A DNA stretch of 64,000 bases from Nelumbo lutea (taxonomy: Eukaryota; Streptophyta; Magnoliopsida; Proteales; Nelumbonaceae), in assembly GCA_022828595.1 (NCBI GenBank), contig JAKGHH010000006.1, positions 10,106,633 to 10,170,632 of the forward strand. Direction: 5' to 3'. Of this stretch, positions 24,386-36,026 are shown piece by piece. Each line of letters begins with the position of its first letter. Positions within the stretch are counted from its first letter, which is position 1. The position numbers were made by a program, and so were the translations under genes. The notes below the pieces were generated by a model that did not search any database, was not told the origin of the DNA, and saw nothing but the letters and a program-made list of their open reading frames with translations.

Positions 24386-25440
24386 TCAAAAGAAGCAATT
24401 GTTGTTTCTACTTATATGTACAAACTCAATAAATTCAAAAGATGAAATCAGTCTTTGCAAGTAGCTTCGGTGGAGATGATCAGACCATTGGATTGGTTTA
24501 TCTGTGGTAGTAAATTCTATTAAGGCTGCGCTATGTGAGAAAACCAAAAGATGGGTAATACCATGTGATTGTGCTGCTTGCAGACCTCCTAAGAGAGCTC
24601 TTGTTTCGGCATCATAGTTGTCGATGGCCCAGCTAGGCTTCCCGAGTTGATGCTGCACATGCTGGATGATGAACCCTCGTCTTTCATATCCTGTATTAGG
24701 ATCAAAGGAGCCATCAACATCTAAGGTTGGCATAGACTGTGATAGTGAGACGGTGCAATGTCTTTGCCTATGCTGGATGATGTGTGTTAGGTGGAATTGG
24801 GATGCCATCTGTATGACATGATATGGATCCGGTTGTCTATTTTCGAATATGCTTTTCATATGAAGTAACAGATGATGCTGAATCTACTGAGGTACAAGAG
24901 TGCTTGCTGCTCACCTAGTGTTGATTTTAGGCTTGTAAACCACTGGGTGATGATGGTGTGGGGTTGGTTTTTCGATATTATGGCTGGGTTCAGCCCGATT
25001 TGGACTTCAAACCAAATTGCCCTTGCAAAAGCACATTCAAAGAACAGGTGGAAGGTTGTCTCCTCGCTGACTTTGCAGAAGCTACGTATTAGGTCCTCTT
25101 CTTGCAGCCATGGTAAGCATTTCCACTTAGTAGGCACACCATCCCATATTAATTTCCATAAGAAAACCTGGAATCTGTGCGGTATTCTGAGCTTCCAAAT
25201 TAGCTTCCAATTGAAGCGGGGACCAGAAGTAGAGCTTTCAAATGTGGAGAAGTGTTGATAGGCTCACTTCACCGAATATGATTGCTGAACACGATGTGAT
25301 GGAGTAGGCATCATTTCATTAATTGGCCATTTGTGGTTAGGCATAACGAATAATATAGAGAAGCTAGGAGCTACCTTGAGGATGGAAGTGGGACACCCCA
25401 TATTCATGAGCATGGATCGACCAACTATATTACTGTGAGG
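24386..25440 (-). pseudogene. LINE remnant with zf-RVT and RNase H
   Basis: On the minus strand, about 25258-24860 encodes a zf-RVT region (WKLRIPHRFQVFLWKLIWDG, then FCKVSEETTFHLFFECAF). After a stop, 24859-24386 encodes RNase H with DVDGSFDPNTGYERRG, AETRALLGGLQAAQ and HSAALIEF. The stretch to 25440 may be the segment before zf-RVT. Frameshifts and stops make it dead. It is antisense to the window and unrelated in frame to the LINE at 1-2651. Confidence 0.8.
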
Positions 25441-25519
25441 GCTGCTGTGCACCCATGCATCTTTTCTTTACTTTCACTCTGTATTTATTTGGTTGATGGG
25501 TGTTCTTCATTTACTCTTT

Positions 25520-25818
25520 GGCCTCATTTGGTTTGTAAGAATAGAGGTTTGGAATCGGAATCAGAAAGGGTTATTCCGATTCCAACTGTTTGGTTTGGCA
25601 GAATCGGAATTCTATTCCTATTCCTGCTGGAATGGTATTCCTCCATTTAAGGGAATAGTTATTCCCTGCTCTTCCTTTGGGAATGAAACTCCATTCTTGT
25701 TGATTTTAATTTTTATTTTCATTCCTGTCTGTACCAAATAGACTATGGGAATTGACCATTCTAATTCTAATTCTAAAGGATTTTGATTCCAATTTCAACT
25801 GCAAATCAAACAGACTCT
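25520..25818. repeat. hAT-like MITE
   Basis: The ends GCCTCATTTGGTTTG and CAAATCAAACAGACTC are inverted and similar, and the interior is full of GGAATCGGAATC / GATTCCGATTCC words in both orientations. The end sequence is the common plant hAT-MITE type. The 250 bases after it hold nothing recognisable. Confidence 0.6.
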
Positions 25819-26066
25819 TAAAATTCAAAGTACAATGTGAATGTAAACAATAAGTCTGAAAAACAAAAGAAGGAAAATGAATAAGGACTAATATACACAT
25901 ACACTAGATACCAAGAGAAAATGTGAACAAAGTATTTGTAGCTAAGTTAATGGTGGTAAGAATTGGAGTAGAAGCAAGCGATTCACTGAATAGATAATGT
26001 AATAATCTAATCCTTGAAGTAAAGCTTGAGCCTAAGATCGATGTTGTCTCGTAGCTAATATATTGG

Positions 26067-26322
26067 CCAATAGACCTATTCATGGGTCAGGTCAGGCCGG
26101 GTTCGGGCCAGGATTTGTCTCAGTATTAACAGAATATATCTAGGCTCAACCAGCGGATCTAGGTCTTGATCCCGAGCCCAACAAGAAAATTGGAAAAAAT
26201 ATTTTTTTTCTTTTTTATTCAATAAAAACTGTTCTGTTTATATTAAAAGACCTCAAAACCTAAAAAAAATAATGAAAAATCTCACTAGTACTTGAATAAA
26301 GGTAAGAATAATAAAAAAATAC

Positions 26323-26353
<31 letters not shown>

Positions 26354-26548
26354 AAATATATTTTTATTATATAAATATATTATCAAGTCAGACTCGGGCT
26401 TGGACTCGGGTTAAACATTTTTGAGAAAGCTCAAACTTATCCCCAAAAAAAGCTTAAGCCTGATATTTTAGGCCCGAGCCCAAACCCGCAGGCCTGATTT
26501 TTGTCCAAGCCCATCTTAGATTGGGCCAGCCCATCAACAGATCTACTA
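26067..26548. repeat. MULE-type MITE, copy 1 (AGACCTRTTCATGGG family)
   Basis: Begins AGACCTATTCATGGGTCAGG and ends GCCCATCAACAGATCTA, inverted to each other. The interior has CGGGC/GCCCG words and an AT-rich centre with (TA)n at 26323-26348. Flanks TTGGCCAAT and CTAGCCAAA agree at 6 of 9 positions, as for a 9-bp target duplication. Confidence 0.7.
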
Positions 26549-26572
26549 GCCAAAGACGACACTCTCACAGCT

Positions 26573-27059
26573 AGACCTGTTCATGGGTCGGGTGGCCCGA
26601 CGGGCTAACCCGGTCCCCGGATGGGCTTGAACAGGTATATAGGCCCGTGGGCTTAACCTCGGGCCAAAAAGCCCGGCCCGTAATAAATTCGAGCTAGGCT
26701 CGGGATTTGCCAAAATAGCTCGGCCCGAGCCCGACCCGGGCCGACCTATAAATAAACCTAGAAAACCTAGTTGAATACCCCTCTTTTTTTCACCTCTTTC
26801 CCTTTTTTTTCCAACCAAATTCTTCTTCTCCACATCCTCTTTCCCTTCTTTATATATATATTTTAATATAAATAAATTTTAAATTTATATATTTTTTTAA
26901 TGTAAATAAATTCTGATTTATATTGATTATTGAATGGGGAAACTTTCTAATTTTTTTTTATTAGGTCGGGCTTCGGGTTCGGGCTCGGGCCTAACATATT
27001 TCTGTTGATGAATAGTAAAACCCGGCCCGAGCCCGGCCCGACCCGACCCATGAAGTCTA
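26573..27059. repeat. MULE-type MITE, copy 2
   Basis: Begins AGACCTGTTCATGGGTCGGG and ends CCCGACCCATGAAGTCTA. It follows copy 1 after about 25 bp. It ends roughly 180 bp upstream of the TATA-like motif of the MES gene, so it may lie in the MES promoter region. Confidence 0.75.
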
Positions 27060-27239
27060 TCTCATCAAAGTAAGCGCGTTCTCATTGGTGCCTACGTGCC
27101 CTATGCCTACCTCACTCGGGTCAAAGAGGAGACAAAATTGGTAGTCAAAGACGTAGCGTGAAAGAGGACAGAATTGGGTTTTGAAAAATAGAGAAATAAG
27201 GGATGGGAGTGAGAAACTTGGATTACTTTTCAATGCCAA

Positions 27240-27250
27240 TTTATATATAT
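27240..27250 (+). promoter_or_regulatory. TATA-like motif of the MES gene
   Basis: TTTATATATAT lies about 90 bp before the first ATG of the methylesterase gene. That leaves room for a 5' UTR of roughly 60 bases. No other element was assigned. Confidence 0.45.
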
Positions 27251-27334
27251 GTAGCAGAAGAGAGCTAGAGCTAATGGGGTTTGAGGAAAACTGAAAAAAG
27301 AAGAATAAGAAAATAAAGATAGAGCAGAAACGAA

Positions 27335-28330
27335 ATGAGAGATATGGATGAGAGGGTGATGAAACATTTTGTTCTGGTTCATGGCGCTGGTCAAGGAGCA
27401 TGGTGTTGGTATAAACTGGCGACGTTGCTAAAATCTGGGGGTCACAGAGTCACAGCTCTAGATCTCGCAGCTAGTGGTGTCGACCCAAAGCAGCTCAATC
27501 AGGTCTCATCGGTATTCGAATACGTGCAACCTCTGATGGATTTGATGGCCTCTCTTCCTCCAGGTGAAAGGGTGATCCTAGTGGGTCACAGCTTGGGCGG
27601 CAATGCCATTTCACTAGCCATGGAGAGCTTCTCCGAGAAGATCGCCGCCGGTGTCTTCGTCACTGCCATCATGCCAGACTATACATCTCCTCCTGCAACT
27701 GTCCTAGAAGAGGTAATTATTACACTAGCTTTCAATAAACTTGTGTCGACGTCACCTCTGTTACCTAATGAGTCCATGTTTTCGTTCCTGGAAATCAGTT
27801 ATTTAGAAGAACTTCGCCGGAATCTCTATCAGGTATTCAACTGACGTTGGGTCCTACACCGGAGAGCATCCCGGCTTCAATTACATTTGGGCCGGAGTAC
27901 TTGGCACAGAGGATGTACAACCGCTGCCAACCTGAGGTTGGTATATATATATAGATAGGTCATTTCTGTAAAATACGAATAAAGTTATTAATCGATCGGT
28001 TGGTAATATATATTGTAACTGTACGTACGTGTTCATTCACGGCAGGATATTACACTGGCCAAAATGCTGGTAAGGCCGGCGGCACTGTTCGGAGAAGATT
28101 TATCCAAGGACACAACACTGTTGTCTGAGGAGAAATTCGGGTCGGTCAGTCGAGCTTTCGTGGTATGCGAGGGAGATAGAGTCCTGGAGGAAAGTTTCCA
28201 GCGGTGGATGGTAGAGAATTATCCAACCGAAGAGGTGAAGGTGATTACGGGTGCTGATCATATGGTGATGCTCTCAAAGCCTCATGAGCTCTGCTCATGT
28301 TTACAGGAGATTTCTGAGAAATACGTCTGA
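27335..28330 (+). CDS. Methylesterase-family alpha/beta hydrolase (MES / hydroxynitrile-lyase-like), three exons
   Basis: Exons 27335-27712, 27799-27936 and 28046-28330 join in phase 0 to give 266 residues, the usual MES length. The start [18 protein letters not shown] is the family's N-terminal oxyanion region. The nucleophile elbow GHSLGG carries Ser86. CEGDRVL supplies Asp216 and GADHMVM supplies His244, a complete triad. Both introns are GT-AG. A second in-frame Met (residue 9) may be the real start, because family members usually begin just before KHFVLVHG. Relatives hydrolyse small esters such as methyl salicylate, methyl jasmonate or methyl-IAA, and some are hydroxynitrile lyases. Substrate cannot be told from sequence alone. 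A disabled relative lies at 55814-56688 on the other strand. Confidence 0.92.
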
Positions 28331-29265
28331 TCTGATGAGGATGATGAATTGATCAGTTGAATGAAGAGTTTTGATTTGGATACCACAATTAAGTCTATGT
28401 TTAGGAAGATGGAGAAGTCTTTGTACTACCTGTAGTTGTATGCAGAATTATTGGCTTAATTAATTGCAGAAGACAATATATCATGATTTTTCTTTTTTTT
28501 TTAATTTATTTATGGGTCTTCAGGTCTGTGTAACTGTGAACTGTGATCGATCATCTCCAAGTACTCCAAGACTCCAACCCTGTATACAGACGAACAACTT
28601 TATATTCATTTCTGGGTATTTATGGTGCAACCGCCCAGCGGGTGTTGAACTGTTAATTATTGTTGTGATTCTTGCTTTCAATCGCTTTTGCAGTATAATT
28701 TTTAATTTTTAATTTAAAATTTTACAGCTTTTTGTTTTCTTGGTTCATTAATTAATTAACATGATCATGACATGAGAATGAAGAGGAAGAAACCGGATAA
28801 GAAAGAATTTTTTATGTTATATGATTCATTGACCGGAAGAAAACGACCACTCCGGGTTTAGTGCATTTGGACTCCAAGGGAGTCCAATAACATTTTGACA
28901 TGGTACTGGGTGCTGCGTTGGAATAAACTTCGAGTATGAATCACCTGACAACAAAAACACGTTCAAACCACACATTTCGTGGTGTTAGATGAACTTGGTA
29001 GTGAAATGGCAATTCAAAGTTTTTTTAATTGGTAAAGGCATGGTACAGAAAGTGCGCTTTAACCTCACCATAATAACATCCAACAGTTGATTGAAATAAA
29101 GTTCGATAGAGTGTGCCTCACACTAAACTTCAACAAGCACTTTGTGAGGAAATGATCCAGACTGGAAGCATCCAACCTTTGACTATTTGGGGTAAAGCTT
29201 CAACAAGCATTGGTTATAGTGACAGAAGACTTAGCAGCTGAATTCGGATTTTCTCCTCACGGAAC
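28331..29265. other. MES 3' flank and intergenic sequence
   Basis: AT-rich sequence following the MES stop, with no recognisable gene. CACTAAACTTCAACAAGCA and GTAAAGCTTCAACAAGCAT near 29120 and 29192 form a short repeat. Confidence 0.5.
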
Positions 29266-29380
29266 GCACCTCACACCAATCTCACAGCACTACTTGCAGT
29301 CATTCATTGAAAATATTCCCCATTAATGACAACATGCAAGTGCAAAGAGATAATCCTTGGTGTGAGGCGCAAATTATGAG
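29266..29380. repeat. MITE of the CCTCACACCAATCTCAC family
   Basis: CGCACCTCACACCAATCTCA at the left is matched in inverted form by TTGGTGTGAGGCGCAAA at the right. About 115 bp. Related to the copies at 22940 and 37471. Confidence 0.65.
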
Positions 29381-29530
29381 GAAGTTTTTCTGAAAAGGAC
29401 TAGAGTAAAATACCTTCGTTAAAAATGGTGTTTAAACATTGAAGAGCTAACAATGAAGGTTTGATCTTTCACAGTAACTAACAGCAAGGCCCGACGCCAA
29501 AAGAGCTTGATCTGCCCCTATTAACCAAGT

Positions 29531-29710
29531 GGAACAAACTCTCCTATCATGTCAAGGAACCAATCATTAGATCATTTGGTCAACAAACTCTCCTACCATT
29601 TGAAAGAATCATTAGACCATTTGGTCAAACAAACTCTCCTATCATGTTAAGGAACCAACCATTAGATAATTTGGACAAATAAATTCCCCTACCATTTCAA
29701 ATAACCATTC
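29531..29710. repeat. Minisatellite, four units of about 47 bp in an alternating A-B-A-B order
   Basis: Each unit starts ACAAACTCTCCTA(T/C)CAT(G/T)T and ends near CATTTGGTCA. Units 1 and 3 have TCATGT(C/T)AAGGAACC, while units 2 and 4 have CCATTT(G/C)AAA. The alternation points to a two-unit repeat that was duplicated. Confidence 0.75.
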
Positions 29711-30084
29711 AACCTAACAACTTAAACTATTAAGTGAAGTTCTTGATTGAAGAACTCTATGCCAATAGCAAAGAGAGGGGCACAGAGCTGAACAGTATCC
29801 ATCATTCTATGTGGGAAATGGCTTCAACAGCAAGATTGATATCAGATTTCACTCACATCTTCTAGATGCCCAGCTTTTGCTCATACACGCACTTACCAAC
29901 CTCTTCTCAAGCGACAAAAGCCACGGGGAGACTGGGAGAGCTATAACGTATGATTGAATCATGCATCGCAATTGGCATTAATTCACTGGGGAGGAGGAAG
30001 AAAGCTCCAATTACCCTCATAGGTGGCTAAAATAAAAAATCACTAGTGGAAGGGCCCTCCTTGACAGGGGCTGGAATGGAATCG

Positions 30085-30960
30085 TTGCCGTTGATTCGGT
30101 CTCTGGCCAAAAACTATTGAATCGGTCAACGATCCATTGACTTGAGCGGTCGAACCATCAACCAGTTGACCCATAAAATGGTTTTTGGCCGTTTTTTATT
30201 TTTTTAATTGGGAACCATTCAAGCAACCGGTTCCGTTTTATCCTAATCTCGGTCCCTAGCAAAAAATCATTGAATCAGTCAATGACCCATTGACTCGGGC
30301 GGTTGAACCATTGACCCATTCAATGGTTTTTGGTCGTTTTTTTATTTTTGTTGTCAGAATGGGCCACCATTCGAACCGAACAATCGAACCATCAACCTGA
30401 AAACCGGTGGCCAGAACGATTCTGTTTTCAGGTCGCATGAGTCACACGCTCGAATGACATAACACGTATGGTACTACTTAATGGACCCCACACACTCAAT
30501 TTTTTGCCTGTAATTTTTATTATCAGAATGGGCCCTCTGTTTTTTTATTTTTTTATTGGGAAACGTCCAAGCAACCAATTCCGTTTTACGCCAATTCCGG
30601 TCCCTAGCCAAAAACCATCGAATTGGTCAATAACCCATTGACTTGAGTGGTCAAACCGTCAACCCATTCAATGGTTTTTGGCCTTTTTTTTATTTTTTGT
30701 TGTCAAAACGGGTTGTCCGTTCGAATCAGATGGTCGAACCATTGACCCGAAAACCGATGGCCATAACGGTTCCATTTTCGGGTCATATGAGTCACACGCT
30801 CGAATGGCATAACATCATGGTTTTTAAAACCGACCCGGAGACCAAATTGGTTAGGGGTCCAGTTACTGGGTCGAACAGTTGGCCCGTTCTAACAAAAATT
30901 TAATAAAACAGTCAAAATCGTTCGAATAATTCGATATCTAGTTATTAACAATATTTATAA
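30085..30960. repeat. Tandem and nested copies of the AATGGTTTTTGGCC repeat family
   Basis: Three partly overlapping copies share CCATTGACTYG(A/G)G(C/T)GGT, AATGGTTTTTGG(C/T)C, and GGAACC.TTC.AGCAACC blocks (around 30090, 30265 and 30610). The last stretch contains GTTTTTAAAACCGACCCGG. Open frames in it are not coding. Confidence 0.65.
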
Positions 30961-31083
30961 TAACTATTATATATATTTATATAATTAGATAATTATATAT
31001 AATAATTATTATATATTTATTTAACAATATTTATATAATTAATAGGAAATGGGTTGCTCTCACGTGGGAATCTACTCGCCATT

Positions 31084-31431
31084 AGACCTGTTCATGGGTC
31101 GGGTCGGGCCAGGATTTTACTCATCATTAATGGAAATACACTAGGCCCGACCTGAGCCCGACCCTGATAAAAAGCCCGAGCCCGAAGCCCGACCTAATAA
31201 AAAAATTACAATTTGCCCTATTCAAATTAGAATTAAAAATTCATATGGTTTTTTTTTTCTATTTAAATGAACAATTGGCCTACAAGATGGTTTTTTTCCC
31301 TTTCTTTTACGTTTTAAAACATAGGTTTACATTCTTAAATCAAAAAATTTATTCAAATGGACATAATCACATAACCCATTTTAAGTCTAATTTTAGGTCG
31401 GGTCGGGCCACCCGGCCCATGAGCAGGTCTA
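31084..31431. mobile_element. MULE-type MITE, copy 3, with a near-perfect 9-bp target duplication
   Basis: Begins AGACCTGTTCATGGGTCGGG and ends CCGGCCCATGAGCAGGTCTA. It is flanked by CTCGCCATT and CTCACCATT, an 8-of-9 match. Nine bases is the Mutator-type target size, so this copy supports the family assignment. Confidence 0.8.
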
Positions 31432-31663
31432 CTCACCATTTCTTGCATGGAGAGAGCACCCCAATCCTATATATATATATATAAGATAGCCTTAAATGTA
31501 TTGTAGTGGCCCCACCAAGACGCCACTTCATCTAATTCAAGGTGGGGACATGCCAACACATTGAAGGTTTTGATTTAGTTGTTTCAGCGTAGCACTATGA
31601 CAGTGTCGTAGCAAATGCGGTTTGACCTTCGATATGATGGATGTAGTCTATTTTGGTTGTATG

Positions 31664-32025
31664 TTAAGACCTCGTTCATTTGTCGGTATCTCACGATGAG
31701 TAAGGGCCTTCGTTTCCTCTTAACTCTTATCTCTTAAGAGGAAGCTTTTAACTTTAACAGAAAAATGATTGCTCATTTCCTCTTATCTCTTATCTCTTAA
31801 AATGCAATCATACAACTTTTTGTTTTCCAATGATACCCCTAAAAGACAAACAAAAACTCTCATATATGGTGTCAAAATGGATATTTGATAATTTTCAGAA
31901 TTCAGAACAACATTCTCTACAATTAGAGTTCAGAGGAGAGAAAAGTTTACTAATACCAATATACCTCTTAATGTAATTATTGCACTTTTAGATGTCAGAC
32001 TTCAGAGCAAACGAACATGCCCTAA
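31664..32025. repeat. hAT-like MITE
   Basis: AGACCTCGTTCATTTG at the left is matched by inverted CAAACGAACATGCCCT at the right. The inner parts also pair loosely (CTCTTATCTCTTAA occurs twice). Confidence 0.5.
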
Positions 32026-32121
32026 GTTAGTTAACGTAATTAACCAATTTCCCTATATTCTTACGGTGCTATAGTGGGTCCTATGGTAAGTAAATTTTTT
32101 GAGAGCATGGGTAATCAATGA

Positions 32122-32895
32122 TGATGAGGGGTAATCTAAGCTTTCGAATGACATCACGACATGTGGCATCTCTAGACACCTAGATGACACCTCATCAATA
32201 AGTAAGCAGATCACCTCGGCACAATGGCTAGCAGCACCTCATATAGGGACAAACTATAATACCTCAATGTAAGGAGTGACCTCCTCTAAGAACCGGCCGA
32301 GCTAACTTGGGAACAGGTAGCGACTTACGAGACATGCTCGCCAACTTACATTTTGAGCCCATTATCAAGACTGAATTCTCCGGGAGTAACAATGCTCGAC
32401 CGTTAAGCCCACTTACCTGCATCATCCGCCTCAGAGTCAATCAAACGGATCTTAGACCTCTGCATAGATCACGTAACCGACAGAGGCATTCTCTTCATGC
32501 ATAGAGGGAGCGGCTCTCCGGGAATCTCAGACCCGTTACGAGGGACCTGCAGCCACTCACGCTTATATAAAAGGAATCACTTTCCTAAAAGAAGGCACAC
32601 ATGATTCAGCTCTCACACACTCTAATCATCTAGCACTCTAATTCCTTCTAAAATCCTAACTCGCTAACATAAGCATCGGAGTGCCCACCCGGGTAAACGC
32701 AACCCGGGCACTCTAATACTATTTCCTTGCAAATCTGTTTAGAGAACTACACAGTTAGCCGATCAAACTAGCTCGGCATCCAAGCTACCTCCTAGCTCGA
32801 CACCACTCGTCTCGACATTCGAGCCACTTTCTAGTAGGAAAACCTCCAGTTTGGCATCCAAGTCATCAACTAGTAGGGAGTTGTCAAATCGCACA
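32122..32895 (+). repeat. 5' LTR of the gag-only element
   Basis: Starts TGATGAGGGG and ends CACA, aligning along its whole length with 35079-35855. A TATA box (CTTATATAAAAGG) lies at about 32559. A conserved GGGTAAACGCAACCCGGGCACTC block follows near 32690. Confidence 0.85.
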
Positions 32896-32902
32896 CCATA
32901 AA

Positions 32903-32918
32903 TTGGTGCCGTTTGTGG
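32903..32918 (+). other. Primer binding site of the gag-only element
   Basis: TTGGTGCCGTTTGTGG, seven bases after the LTR end, resembles the TTGGCGCCGT-type sites found in many plant Ty3 elements. The priming tRNA is not certain. Confidence 0.55.
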
Positions 32919-32973
32919 AAACACACAATAAAAAGTCATAGTTTCACCTTGTTCTCTCATTCCTATTGATCTA

Positions 32974-34190
32974 ATGGCTTCTTCTAGCAACCAACCCACA
33001 AACAATAACAACAACAACCAGGTCACTAGGGGGAAGGACCAGGCTGTACCACCCCCAGAGTTCCCTTCAGTGGCCATCGGACAACTCACACTGCTCTTGA
33101 CCCTATCAAGCGTCCCAACTGTGCCAAACCTGGCTTTTCTACTGCCTTAGGTGAACATGCCTCTCCCTTTGGTTGAGCCCCCAGTGGCTCCTAATGAGAT
33201 CGTTGTGCGCTAGTTCCATGATTTGGTAAATTATGTTTGGGAGATGAATTTATAGATGAAAATGTCGGAAGATCGATTTGCTACCTTGGTAGGGATACAA
33301 CAACAATAGCAACCACAACAGCAGTAGCGAACACAACAACAACAACTATAGAATTAGAACGTTGGGCTGAACCTGAACCAGGTTCCTAACCAAAACCAGA
33401 ACCAAGTCCCCAATCAAAACGTGAACCGGACCTGATAAAAGAGCTGACCCGAGCTACAACACCTAATTGAAGGGTTTTGAAGGAGGCACCATAGATGTTC
33501 ACATTGCACTTCAAGGAAGAGACAACTCGCCCCAGCGGCAAAGCGAGGTGGAGAAGAAACACAAGAAGAAGGAGGCCAGCCAGATTGGCACCTCGCTGCT
33601 ACAACTTGTATCCCGCACCTCGTCATTGGCCACCAAGATCCTCATGACCCCACAGCATAAAGACTTTAAGGCCCCCAATTTGGAATCTTATAATGGAACA
33701 ATAGACCCCACCGACCATCTCAACAGTTTCCAAGCCCTAATGCAATTGCATGGAGCAAATGATGGCAAGTACTTCTTTAGTTCTTCGCCACCGCTAGAAG
33801 GGAAGCAATACTCGCCACCTCTGAAAAAGACAAAAGAAAGATTAGCCAAGATAAAAAATCAATTACAAAAATTAGTACAAAGAATGATTCGGTCGACCTA
33901 CTTAAGTGGCTTAGGGTAACTTGATCGAGCATGGGTTCAGCTATAAACTATTCTACTAGAAACCATTGATGCACAAGATGTTGAACTTCACGACTCAGCT
34001 CTTTGTTGAACTCTACTTCAACGACCTTTCTCGCACTACGTCACCACTGTCCTCCTGAGGAGGAAAGAAATATTTTCTCTTCCAATCCTAAATTTTTTAA
34101 GGAAAGCCTTCTATCAGCTTATAACCGTGACGGAAAGGCAAATAGAAGCAATAGGGCACGTTTGGGACATTTTTTATGTTATACAACCTA
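32974..34190 (+). pseudogene. gag-like region of the LTR element, copy A
   Basis: The ATG at 32974 opens MASSSNQPTNNNNNNQVTRG and stops after 58 codons (TAG 33148-33150). A glutamine-rich CAA-repeat stretch (about 33296-33350) follows. The clearest gag homology is at 33660-33760, with FKAPNLESYNGTIDPTDHLN, the DPxDHL pattern of Ty3 gag. The frame is lost at 33917 and no zinc knuckle is found. It cannot make an intact Gag. Confidence 0.75.
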
Positions 34191-35061
34191 GAAAAAATGT
34201 CAATGTCTAGAGAGAAATCTAAGTGGTAGCTCAAAGAAATCACCCCCACAAAAGTCTAGGCAGCATTAGGATGAAGCTGCCCCAAGGAGACAAAAAAAAG
34301 CACCTCAGGAATGAAAAGGTGTTGTGGAAAATGGAGGCCAGCGATCAGTGCCTCCCCAAAGACACAAGCCTCACCTCGGCCATGACTCCATGGGAATTGA
34401 TCCAAGCCAGGTAGGATGCAATTGTATTCAGTAGGGATTTGGAAAGTCGAAATTAAGTTTACTATTTGTTCCCCACTTAGCTCACTAGGGCTGAATGGGG
34501 TAACCTCTAGATCCGACTAAGACGTCGAGATCTCGGCATGAGAGCCTCTCCATTCTCGCAAGGAGTACCTATCCTCAACCCAAGGAAAGTTCAGCGACCT
34601 CCCTTCTGAACTACCTGAAGAGCTCGACATATTTACAGAAAAAAAAGGACTCACTAGTTTTGGGAAATAGAAACCAGCAGCAAGCAAACTTCAACTGGCA
34701 ATCTAACAACAATTTCTTGGCAGAACTCTCCTCCAACTGATCACCCACTCCCTCGGTGAAAACCTCAAAATAATGCGAGGGAGACCCTAGTGGGGACCCC
34801 CCAATTTATAACCTGCTCGTGAGGAAAATCGACGGCTAAGATGCCCTATTGGCGAATCAACTATCAAAAAGATTGTACTACACGCCTAACTTGCGTGCCC
34901 ACTTAAATTTTAAAAATCCAAACCTCATCACAGCATCACCCTTCTTTGAGCCAAGTTGGATGAGTGAGCCGAGTGATTTGTGGACCGGTTGAACAAATTA
35001 CCAGACTAAGAATTTGCTCCTCTAAATTGTGAGCTACTCCCTTCGCCGAGTTAACGCCAAC

Positions 35062-35078
35062 TCAGGAGTAGGGGTAGT
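35062..35078 (+). other. Polypurine tract before the 3' LTR
   Basis: AGGAGTAGGGGTAGT abuts the LTR start TGATGAGGGG. In copy B the matching tract is AGGAGTGGAGGTAGT before 41891. Confidence 0.6.
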
Positions 35079-35855
35079 TGATGAGGGGAAAATGGTCCTC
35101 TAAATGACATCACGACATGTGGCATCCCTAAACACGTAGATGACACCTAAAAACTAAGTAGACCACCTCAATAGAGCGGCTAGCAGCACCATGTCTAGGG
35201 CAGACCTATAGTACCTCGGCTTGGCTAACCTAAGGCACCTCGGTGTAAGGAGCGGCCTCCTCCAAGGACTGACCAAGCTGACTTGGGAACAGGTATCGAC
35301 CTACGTGATGTGCTTGCCAACTTACTCTTTGAGCCCATTATCAAGACCGAGTTCTCCAAGAGTAACAACGCTAGACCGTTTAGCCCACCTACCCACATCA
35401 TCCAACTCAAAGTCAATCAAACGGATCTTAGCCCTCTACATAGATCACGTAACTGACTGAGGTATTCTCTCCAAGCATAGAGGGAGTGGCTATCCGAGAA
35501 TCTCATATCCATTACGAGGGACCTACAGCCACTCACACCTATATAAAGGAATTACTTTCCTAAAAGAAGGTGTGCATGATTCAGCTCTCACACACTCTGA
35601 TCTTCTAACACTCTAATTCCTTCTAAAAATCCTAATCCGCTGACTTACGCATTAGAGTGCCCACCCCGGGTAAAAGCAACTTGGGCACTCTAATACAATT
35701 TCCTTGTAGGTCTCTCTAGAGAACTACATAGCTCAGCATTCGAGCTACCTCCTAACTCAGCCATATTCAGCTTGACATCCAAGTTACTTTCCAGTAGGAA
35801 ATCCTCCAACTCGGCATCTGAATCATCAACTAGCTGGGAACTATCAGATCACGCA
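35079..35855 (+). repeat. 3' LTR, copy A
   Basis: Aligned end to end with the 5' LTR at 32122-32895, including TATA (CTATATAAAGG near 35541) and the CCCGGGTAAAAGCAAC block. It is closer to the copy B LTR at 41891 than to its own 5' LTR. Confidence 0.85.
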
Positions 35856-36026
35856 ACATCCGATGCACTCCTAAAGGGTGGGTTAGTCACTTACACACCA
35901 AAAACTGTTAATCCCCTCCAGCCTCTCTCTCTAACCAGGTAAAGTGAATATGAAGAAAAATGTTGGCATTGAAGTTATTTGGATAACTTTTGCAAGGGAA
36001 ACATGTACCAGAGTGGGTAAAAGAAA

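Larger units (their letters stand above)
32122..35855 (+). mobile_element. Non-autonomous gag-only LTR retrotransposon
   Basis: Two LTRs of 774 and 777 bp bound a 2.2-kb interior that has a primer binding site, a gag-like region and a polypurine tract, but no protease, RT, RNase H or integrase. This is the layout of TR-GAG type elements described in plants. The LTRs differ at many positions, so the insertion is old. No matching target duplication is seen (AATGA left, ACATC right). The interior and 3' LTR are duplicated at 39851-42591. Confidence 0.85.

Noticed and set aside
29531..29710. Regular repeats resembling a CRISPR array.
   Set aside because: Units are contiguous with no unique spacers, and the sequence is plant nuclear DNA.
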